Shown piece by piece: positions 25,458 through 32,402 of a stretch of 32,402 bases of DNA. Within the stretch, counting starts at the first letter, position 1. Each line of letters begins with the position of its first letter. A program made the position numbers and the translations under genes. The stretch comes from an uncultured bacterium. GTDB taxonomy: Bacteria > Bacteroidota > Bacteroidia > Chitinophagales > CAIOSU01. Under the pieces are notes generated by a model that saw only the letters and a program-made list of their open reading frames with translations, was not told the origin of the DNA and did no database searches. Where the stretch lies: positions 1 to 32,402 of the forward strand of contig CAIOSU010000476.1 of the NCBI GenBank assembly GCA_903861055.1. The letters run 5' to 3'.

Positions 25458-26795
25458 TTATATTTTCCCCGCTCTAGCGAGCTCCAAGAACTCCCTAACG
25501 GAGCTGTAGGATACTACATTTTTGATGAAATAGATTTTGGCTTTTTCTACTTCGGCTTCGCTGGCATGCATGGTTTTTAGGATGTTGAGCAAATGCATTT
25601 TCATGTGCCCTTTCTGTATACCAACCGTTACTAAAGAGCGAATGGCCGAAAAATTGTTGGCCAAGCCCACCGCAGCTGCAATCTGCATTAACTCATTGGC
25701 ACTGGGGTTGCCCAACATTTCCATGCCGCGCTTTACAAGGGGATGCAGGGTAGTTAAACCACCTACAGTACCTAATGCCAAAGGCACTTCTAGGGTATAT
25801 TTAAAATGGCCCTTCTCTAAATCCTCTAGGCTAATGCTGGTAAGGCTGCTATAACGCCCATTGCGCGATGCATAGGTATGCCCGCAAGCCTCGGTGGCCC
25901 TAAAATCGTTGCCAGAAGCTAGTATCACAGAATCAATGCCATTGAAAATACCTTTATTGTGCGTCGTGGCCCGGTAAGTATCAACTTGTGCTACCCTTAC
26001 ACCACGCGCAAAGCGCCAAGCAAAAGTTTGGGCATCCATGGTGCCATCATCAAAACTGCCAAGTGCTTCCACAGGGCACTCAACCCAAGCACGCACAATG
26101 CAATTGGGTGTGTAATTGCTCAGTATCGACATAATTACCTCAATATCCTTCTCGCTACCTTCAAAGCCATCATAAATGCTGGCCTCACGGCGCAAAGTAG
26201 CCGCAAAACTCTCCAGCACCGAGTTGATGAAGTTGGCACCCATAGAGTCGCAGGTATCAAATAGCCCCTTCAACTGAAAGTAATTAGCCTCATAGGCAGT
26301 CATGTCAATCAACTGTATATCCAGTATACCGCCGCCACGCGCCTCCATGCGGCCGGTAAGGTGGGTTGCATCGGCTTTCAGTATGGGTTTTAAGTGATTG
26401 AAAAAAGCCAACAAGCGGCGCTTTTCGCCACGCCATATAAAATGTACCTGTCCTACCTTCTCCATAGCCAATACTCGGGCATGAAAACCGCCACGGCTGC
26501 GCCAAAACTTAGCACTGTTGCTGGCTGCTGCCACCACAGAGCTTTCCTCAATCACCATTGGCACGGTGTAAATTTTATCGTTTATGAGCGTGTTGGGCAT
26601 TACACCAAACGGCATATAGAAATTGGTAATGGTATTTTCCGAAAACTCATCAAACAGCTTTTGGGTATCGGGTTTATTGTGCCAATAGCTCTCAAACTCG
26701 CTCTTTACCTGGGCGCTATCCTCAAAGTAGTTGTCGGCTACCCAGTCAAGCTTACCCTGTTTGGTCAGTTTCGAAAATCCTTCTATTTCTTTCAT
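25458..26795 (-). CDS. class II (degradative-type) hydroxymethylglutaryl-CoA reductase
   Basis: MKEIEGFSKLTKQGKLDW; TVPMVIEESSVVAAASNSAKFWRSRGGF; THNKGIFNGIDSVILASGNDFRATEA; GHMKMHLLNI. Confidence 0.93.
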   Translation of the reverse strand: MKEIEGFSKLTKQGKLDWVADNYFEDSAQVKSEFESYWHNKPDTQKLFDEFSENTITNFYMPFGVMPNTLINDKIYTVPMVIEESSVVAAASNSAKFWRSRGGFHARVLAMEKVGQVHFIWRGEKRRLLAFFNHLKPILKADATHLTGRMEARGGGILDIQLIDMTAYEANYFQLKGLFDTCDSMGANFINSVLESFAATLRREASIYDGFEGSEKDIEVIMSILSNYTPNCIVRAWVECPVEALGSFDDGTMDAQTFAWRFARGVRVAQVDTYRATTHNKGIFNGIDSVILASGNDFRATEACGHTYASRNGRYSSLTSISLEDLEKGHFKYTLEVPLALGTVGGLTTLHPLVKRGMEMLGNPSANELMQIAAAVGLANNFSAIRSLVTVGIQKGHMKMHLLNILKTMHASEAEVEKAKIYFIKNVVSYSSVREFLELARAGKI

Positions 26796-26800
26796 TGGAA

Positions 26801-26840
26801 CCGCTGATTAATGTTGATTACCCTGATGGCGCAGATTTTT
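26801..26840. repeat. degenerate ~10-nt TGATTA array in the HMGR/isomerase intergenic spacer
   Basis: CCGCTGATTA ATGTTGATTA CCCTGATGGC GCAGATTTTT. Confidence 0.45.
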
Positions 26841-26849
26841 TACTTTTTT

Positions 26850-26884
26850 AAATCGTACCTCGTAAATCGTACCTCAAAATTATC
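26850..26884. repeat. heptamer array overlapping the isomerase stop codon
   Basis: AAATCGT ACCTCGT AAATCGT ACCTCAA AATTATC. The 12-mer AAATCGTACCTC is repeated exactly at a 14-nt spacing. Confidence 0.7.
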
Positions 26885-27923
26885 TAACCTTCAAAAAGGC
26901 TTCGGCTACTTTAAGGCCCTCTACTTGGTATTTTACAAACTCTTGCAAGGCCGCATAGTCTCCTTGTGCGTGTTTCAAAAATGCCGAACCTTGCCCATAA
27001 ACGCTATTGCAGCGCAACTTGTGCATTAGCCAGTACCCATCTAAGTAAGTACCTACTCCTCCCGAAATGATGCACTCGCGCACTTGAGCCTTCTCGCCCA
27101 ATATTGCTATTAGTCCATTAACTAGGTCTACCATCTCTTCTGCAGTATGGCCAACATGGGCCAATTGCCCAAATACTTGTTGCTTTTGCTCGCTATCGCG
27201 CAGTAGCTCCAACCTTGAAAAGTTGGTACCACCGTGCGCCGCAAAATCAATAGCTGCCAATGGTAGTTGCAGCAATGCTTTCAAGCTATCGGGACCCATG
27301 CCTTGCCCCACTTCCTTTACGATTATTTTAACGCCCAACTCTAAGCACTGTTGTATAGTATCAATAGGTGGTTTTATTATAGCATCGCCCTCGGGTTGCA
27401 GCCACTCTTGCAGCGGATTTACGTGTATAAACAGGCCATCGGCACGCAACTTGTGCACCATGGCCTGTATCTTCTCTCCTTGGCCTTTTGCCAGTAATTG
27501 CTCTACCTGCGCTATGCCCAAGTTGGCGTAAAACGGCTGGCTATTGCCAATAATGGGGCGGAGGTTGAAGTCTTCGAAAAACTCATCGCTATCCAACAAC
27601 GCCCTGCACGAACCCAAGCCCATGCCCAAACCAAACTCTGCACAAGCTTGCGCCAAATTTCGGTTTATGGTACCTGCCATGGCTGTGCCGCCCGTCATGC
27701 TGCTTATCCATATTGGGGCGCGCAAGGTTTTACCCAAAAACTGCCTTTCTTTAAGCTGCTTCGGATGGGCGGCCATTAATGGTTCGTAATAAAACCGGTG
27801 GTCTATTTCTTCGCCGGGCACTCGACTCTGCAAGGCCAGTTCAATATGGTCTTGTTTCCGCTGCACGGCGGTTGGATCGTTTATCAACGAAGAAGCCGAT
27901 GTAATATCTTCTGATGGAGTCAT
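26880..27923 (-). CDS. fni: type 2 isopentenyl-diphosphate delta-isomerase (FMN-dependent)
   Basis: RKQDHIELAL, WISSMTGGTAMAGTINRNLAQACAEFGLGMGLGSCRALL, HVNPLQEWLQPEGD, VKEVGQGMG, DFAAHGGTNFSRLE. Confidence 0.94.
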   Translation of the reverse strand: MTPSEDITSASSLINDPTAVQRKQDHIELALQSRVPGEEIDHRFYYEPLMAAHPKQLKERQFLGKTLRAPIWISSMTGGTAMAGTINRNLAQACAEFGLGMGLGSCRALLDSDEFFEDFNLRPIIGNSQPFYANLGIAQVEQLLAKGQGEKIQAMVHKLRADGLFIHVNPLQEWLQPEGDAIIKPPIDTIQQCLELGVKIIVKEVGQGMGPDSLKALLQLPLAAIDFAAHGGTNFSRLELLRDSEQKQQVFGQLAHVGHTAEEMVDLVNGLIAILGEKAQVRECIISGGVGTYLDGYWLMHKLRCNSVYGQGSAFLKHAQGDYAALQEFVKYQVEGLKVAEAFLKVR

Positions 27924-28044
27924 AGTAAGGTTTGCCTCTGCTACAAGGTAAAAATAGGAGTTTTAACCCTCATTGGCTTGATTAACGGTTTTGAAAAGGA
28001 ATTGTTTTTGAAAAATCGCTAAAACTAGACTTCCGAATCAATGG

Positions 28045-28737
28045 TTACCCCACCTTCCTCAACTTATTCACTTGCTTTAGCCATGCTAGTTTCTCCAAAA
28101 CAATATTGGCCACCTCGTCGGCACGATTGTAAACCATAAAGTGGGTGCCTCCTTTTACCAAAATAAAGTCTTTGTTTTTGAGGTAGCAGCTCGGGAAAAG
28201 ATTGTCCTTATTGCCATGTATGTGCACTAGGTTGGGCACTATCTCGGTATTATCCCAGTTAATGGCCGCATCGGTTGCCCAATCGGTAAAATCGGGGTGG
28301 ATGCCTTTAGCCATTTTTTTAATGAAGGATTTCTCCATTTTGGTGGTTTTACCAAATGCCCAAGGGTACCAAAAATCGAACTCGATGGCTAAGAGGGACG
28401 GTACGTATTTATGTGGCCTTATTTGCTGTGCCAGCTTCATTTGTAGTGGCTTCTCGTATTGTGTTTTGATGCTCGATACAATTATGGTCAATTCGGGCTC
28501 TAACCGTTTGGCCATTTCTTGCGCTATCATACCGCCAAACGACAGACCAAAATACACGGGTCGTGTGCCGGGGTCAATTTGGTATTGTAGCCTTTTGGCG
28601 TAATCGGCTATTGTTTCACCATTTAAGGGCTTTATCCAACGGATGTGTTTTATATTGTATCCCGGTAAGTGTAGGTTTCTGAAAATGGTTTCGTCGGCAC
28701 CCAAGCCCGGAAACATGTAAATTGTAATATCGTTCAT
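28045..28737 (-). CDS. alpha/beta hydrolase
   Basis: MFPGLGADETIFRNL; nucleophile elbow GLSFGG; C-terminal IHGNKDNLFP and GGTHFMVYNRADEV. Confidence 0.8.
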   Translation of the reverse strand: MNDITIYMFPGLGADETIFRNLHLPGYNIKHIRWIKPLNGETIADYAKRLQYQIDPGTRPVYFGLSFGGMIAQEMAKRLEPELTIIVSSIKTQYEKPLQMKLAQQIRPHKYVPSLLAIEFDFWYPWAFGKTTKMEKSFIKKMAKGIHPDFTDWATDAAINWDNTEIVPNLVHIHGNKDNLFPSCYLKNKDFILVKGGTHFMVYNRADEVANIVLEKLAWLKQVNKLRKVG

Positions 28738-28886
28738 ACTTAAAGCGAGTCGTTATCTAATCAAACTATTACTTTGCGATGGGTAAATACCCCAAGTTAT
28801 GGCAAAGTATTTGGTTTGTCACTAAAACCTGATTTCCAGCAGGTATTTACTAAATTAGTTAACTTTAACGGATAAAACCAAACAGC

Positions 28887-29762
28887 ATGGCACCTCAAAC
28901 CAAGGCAACCGATAAGGCAGAAGAGTACGCACACAAGCTACCCTTTGACCCTCCAACGCTTTCTTTCGTAAAGAATCTAACCCGCCCGATGTTTGAGTAC
29001 TTTACGCCTGAGTTTTATGGTATTGAAAGTGTAGACCCCACCAAACCGACCCTGTTTGTAACCAACCACACGGTTTTTGGCTTGTTCGACGGGCCCATGT
29101 TCGGCGCCGAGCTGTATGAAAAAAAGGGAGTGTTTGTGCGATCGTTGGTTGACAACTTCCACTACGAGGTGCCCGTTTGGCGCGATTTGCTCACCTCTAT
29201 TGGCGGCGCCGTGCGCGGCACTCGCAAAAACTGTGCGGAGCTCATGAATCAAAAAGAGCACATACTGGTATACCCCGGCGGTGGCCGCGAAGTGTGCAAG
29301 CAAAAAGGCGAAAAATACAAGCTTACCTGGAAAAACCGCTTGGGCTTTGCGCACATGGCCATTGAACATGGTTACCAAATTATCCCTATTGCGGGCGTTG
29401 GGGGCGATGATGCCTACGATATATTGATTGACAGCAATGAGGTAATGCACAGCAAACTAGGCGATTTGCTTAAAAAAACCGGTATTGCCCAAAAATTCTT
29501 GAAAAACGGCGACCACATTCCACCACTGGTGCGTGGCATTGGCCCAACTTTTATACCTAAACCCGCCAAATTTTATTACGCCTTTGGCAAACCTATCGAT
29601 ACAGCGCAATATGCAGGCAAACAAGAAGATTTGGCCGCACAGCGCGCCGTGCGCAAAGAAGTAGAAGAAAGCATGTATGCCATGTTTAACGACCTTATTG
29701 CCAAGGCCAAAGAAGACTACCCAAAGCTAAACCCCATAAGAAGGTGGCTGAACAGTTTGTAA
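28887..29762 (+). CDS. lysophospholipid acyltransferase family protein (TMEM68-like clade)
   Basis: FVTNHTVFGLFDGPMFGAELYEKKG; ILVYPGGGREVCKQKGEKYKLTWKNRLGFAHMAIEHGYQIIPIAGVG. Confidence 0.82.
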   Translation: MAPQTKATDKAEEYAHKLPFDPPTLSFVKNLTRPMFEYFTPEFYGIESVDPTKPTLFVTNHTVFGLFDGPMFGAELYEKKGVFVRSLVDNFHYEVPVWRDLLTSIGGAVRGTRKNCAELMNQKEHILVYPGGGREVCKQKGEKYKLTWKNRLGFAHMAIEHGYQIIPIAGVGGDDAYDILIDSNEVMHSKLGDLLKKTGIAQKFLKNGDHIPPLVRGIGPTFIPKPAKFYYAFGKPIDTAQYAGKQEDLAAQRAVRKEVEESMYAMFNDLIAKAKEDYPKLNPIRRWLNSL

Positions 29763-29811
29763 TATTGCAAGCCTCAAGCGATATTACTGCGATTGTATAA
29801 CTCATTGTTTT

Positions 29812-29853
29812 AAAAAGAGACGCCTTGCAGTTTGCTGCAAGGCGTCTCTTTTT
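29812..29853. terminator. bidirectional terminator, perfect 19-bp stem
   Basis: AAAAAGAGACGCCTTGCAG-TTTG-CTGCAAGGCGTCTCTTTTT between convergent genes. Confidence 0.93.
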
Positions 29854-29882
29854 ATATTGACCAAATCAATTGATTAAACAAA

Positions 29883-31712
29883 CTAGTTAACCTTAACCAC
29901 TTGCTTGCGGTAGGTTTGCTTGCCGTTATCTAGTACCAGTATGTAACTACCAGCAGGTAGTTTGCTACCGTTTACGTTGGCAAGGTTTATACCTTCGTTG
30001 CTAAAACCCAGCTCTTGCGAAGCCACTTGCTTTCCAGCAAGGTCATAAAAGTAAGCGGTTACGCTACCTGGTTGTTGCAAAAAGTACTGCACCACAAATT
30101 GGTCGTGGAAAGGATTCGGGAAAGCGCCAACTAGAACCAACTCGGTAGGCTGTGGTGTTTTAATGCCAACCGCAATCCCAGGTAGTTTTGGCGCCAGAGG
30201 CACATTAACTGTGCTTGCTACCGATTGCGTGCCCTGTGTAAGGGTATTTGCACCGTCGTTGGTGTACCAAGCTACACCAAAGGTAGTTGTAGTATCTAAG
30301 GCAGTAATGGTATTTACATAATAGAAATCGGACTGGGTGCGGGTAGCGTTGATGTCTAATATTAAGTAGCCCTTTTTGGTCAAGTCCACATATTTCACGT
30401 GTGGCAATAAAGCGCTAATGGCGCCACTACCAACAGGAAAGTTTCCAGAGCTTGAGGTTACGCTTGTAGTTACAAACTCTACACCTACAGCAGTGCCGGA
30501 ACTCAGCAAATTGTTAGCCCATGACGTATGTATATCGCCTGTTATAACCACCATATTTTCAATATCATTGTTAATGACATTGTTGTAAATCCGGTTACGC
30601 TCGGCTTGGTATCCATCCCATTGGTCGGGGTTTAGTATAGTGCCACCTAAAGCAAGTGGGGCCATCATTACTTGGTTGGCAACAATCTTCCATTGCGTAG
30701 TTGTGTCTTGCAGTTGAAGTTCCAACCAATCAGCTTGGTCAGCGCCTAGTAAAGTCCTGTTAGGGTCGCTAATTACAGCAGTGTTAGAGGTTTCCTCCTC
30801 ACGGCCTTCAATACGGGTATCAATTACCACTACATCGGCCAAATTGCCATAGTTTATGTTGCGGTATCCTCTAAACTCATTAGGAGCAGCTTGGTCGCGT
30901 ATCGGCATCCACTCAAAGTAGGCTGTTTTGCTATTGTTCAATCGGTCACTCCAGTTACCTTCGGTGCCCGGTGTATGGTTTTGTGCACCACCGCTCCATG
31001 AGTTGTTCGCGCTTTCATGATCGTCCCAAATAGTAATAAACGGATAGTTTTGGTGCAAACCACGCAACTGTGCATCCAGATGGTAGTGGCTAAAACGACC
31101 ACGGTAGTCGCTCAGAGTAGTTATTTCGTTTGCGGGCTCGTGATTTCTATCTGGCAGGCTAGAGCCAGCACCATATTCGTAAATATAATCACCTAGGTGT
31201 ATTACGGCATCAAAGTCGTTACGGTGCATTAAGTGCTCATAAGCATTGAAATAACCATTTTCATAGTCAGAGCAAGACACCACTGCAAAACGCAAGTTAC
31301 TTACGTTTCCAGTAGGGGCCGTTTTAGTGCGACCTGTAAGCGAAAAACGGCCGTTATACTCAAACCGATAATAATAAAACGTATTGGCTTGTAGGCCGGT
31401 CACGTCAAGCTTCACCGTAAAATCTTTGGCCGCATCCGTAGAAAACTGGCCTTGCTTTAAAGTGTTGTTAAACAGCGTATCAGTAGCGACATGCCAGTTG
31501 CCGGTAATGGTGCCCGTATCGGGTGTAGTTACGCGGGTCCAGATAATTACGGCATCAGCAAGCGGGTCGCCCGATGCAACGCCATGGTAAAATGGTGCCA
31601 AGGTTGTATCCAAGCTCAAGCGCTTTAAACTGGCATATTCTTGGGCGTGCAATACTGATGGCAAACAAGCCATGGCAAACACTAGACTTAGAAGGTAGAA
31701 ATTTCGAAACAT
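29883..31712 (-). CDS. PhoD-like alkaline phosphatase D family protein with T9SS type A sorting domain
   Basis: FYHGVASGDPLADAVIIWTRVT; VVSCSDYENGYFNAYEHL; HLGDYIYEYG; IWDDHESANNSW; C-terminal GAFPNPFHDQFVVQYFLQQPGSVTAYFYDLAGKQV...LPAGSYILVLDNGKQTYRKQVVKVN. Confidence 0.93.
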   Translation of the reverse strand: MFRNFYLLSLVFAMACLPSVLHAQEYASLKRLSLDTTLAPFYHGVASGDPLADAVIIWTRVTTPDTGTITGNWHVATDTLFNNTLKQGQFSTDAAKDFTVKLDVTGLQANTFYYYRFEYNGRFSLTGRTKTAPTGNVSNLRFAVVSCSDYENGYFNAYEHLMHRNDFDAVIHLGDYIYEYGAGSSLPDRNHEPANEITTLSDYRGRFSHYHLDAQLRGLHQNYPFITIWDDHESANNSWSGGAQNHTPGTEGNWSDRLNNSKTAYFEWMPIRDQAAPNEFRGYRNINYGNLADVVVIDTRIEGREEETSNTAVISDPNRTLLGADQADWLELQLQDTTTQWKIVANQVMMAPLALGGTILNPDQWDGYQAERNRIYNNVINNDIENMVVITGDIHTSWANNLLSSGTAVGVEFVTTSVTSSSGNFPVGSGAISALLPHVKYVDLTKKGYLILDINATRTQSDFYYVNTITALDTTTTFGVAWYTNDGANTLTQGTQSVASTVNVPLAPKLPGIAVGIKTPQPTELVLVGAFPNPFHDQFVVQYFLQQPGSVTAYFYDLAGKQVASQELGFSNEGINLANVNGSKLPAGSYILVLDNGKQTYRKQVVKVN

Positions 31713-31986
31713 ATAGAGCAGGTTTTTAGCTGCTTAAAGTTAAAATTTTATCCTTTGTTTTAGGCATTTTGCTGTGTTAAATATTGGTTACATGCCAATG
31801 ACCGATACAATAAGTAGGCTACAAAAGCATATTAAATAGCCAATTGTTTTATCTATCAACTTTTATCATAAAAGGTTAATAATGAGCGTTTTAGGTTTAA
31901 CCGATTGCTTTGTTAAAGCCCGTTCAACTAAAAAAGGATAGGAAAAATAGTACACCGTAAAAAGAAATTTTTTTATCTTCAATATC

Positions 31987-32349
31987 ATGAAAGCATCCGA
32001 ATTACTCAGTCAGATAGAAGCCGGCGAAACTCGTTTTGCGGGCCTGCACATTGCCGGTTCGTTGGCTGGGGCCAACTTGGAGGGTATTATTTTTGAGCAA
32101 TGCTCGTTTTTGGCAGATTTTACGGGTGCCAACCTGAAAGGTGCCAAATTTTTGAAAGGTAACATCAAACGCGCCAACTTTACCGATGCCGACCTTACCA
32201 AAGCCTTCTTTGAATATATGACCATTGATGCGGCCATATTTAGAGGCTCTAAAGCCAGTGATGTTTACTTTAGGGAAAACACCTACGCCGGCGAATATGT
32301 AAGTCAAGACCAATTTGACCAGCGTTTGCGCTACGCTGCCGATTATTGA
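31987..32349 (+). CDS. pentapeptide repeat protein
   Basis: A(N/D)L/F repeats: GANLEGIIFEQCSFLADFTGANLKGAKFLKGNIKRANFTDADLTKAFF. Confidence 0.85.
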   Translation: MKASELLSQIEAGETRFAGLHIAGSLAGANLEGIIFEQCSFLADFTGANLKGAKFLKGNIKRANFTDADLTKAFFEYMTIDAAIFRGSKASDVYFRENTYAGEYVSQDQFDQRLRYAADY

Positions 32350-32402
32350 GCATCTTTTTGTTAGAATCCTCTTTTTATCGGGACAAGCGTTGTTTTGTTT
32401 GA

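Noticed and set aside
29812-29853. Small structured ncRNA
   Set aside because: A 19-bp stem with symmetric A/T tails between convergent genes is fully explained as a bidirectional terminator.

Overview
The window reads as a Bacteroidota chromosome segment, based on a T9SS type A C-terminal domain, TAnnTTTG-like promoters, a long N-terminal extension on AtpB and many Bacteroidota-type families. Most of it is conserved housekeeping DNA. From left to right it contains: (i) a possible NO/heme-sensing locus, with a cyclic-nucleotide-binding-domain protein that stops before any HTH, a stand-alone H-NOX protein and an HNOBA-domain histidine kinase; (ii) an MddA/NnrU-like membrane methyltransferase, comM, a DUF418 membrane protein and a Crp/Fnr regulator; (iii) an ATP synthase operon atpB-E-F-H-A-G on the minus strand, without atpD/atpC; (iv) an OmpA/TSP3 outer-membrane protein; (v) a two-gene DabA/DabB-type inorganic-carbon transporter; (vi) several small envelope proteins, mscL, a ceramidase-like protein and a thioesterase; (vii) HMG-CoA reductase and type 2 IPP isomerase; (viii) an acyltransferase, a T9SS-secreted PhoD-like phosphatase and a pentapeptide-repeat protein. 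I saw no tRNA, rRNA, CRISPR array or transposase. The most unusual non-coding signal is a set of short intergenic arrays with an exact 7-nt period. Each has its own consensus, several touch stop codons, and some occur as inverted pairs. Good hairpins lie after atpE, after atpG and at two convergent gene junctions.
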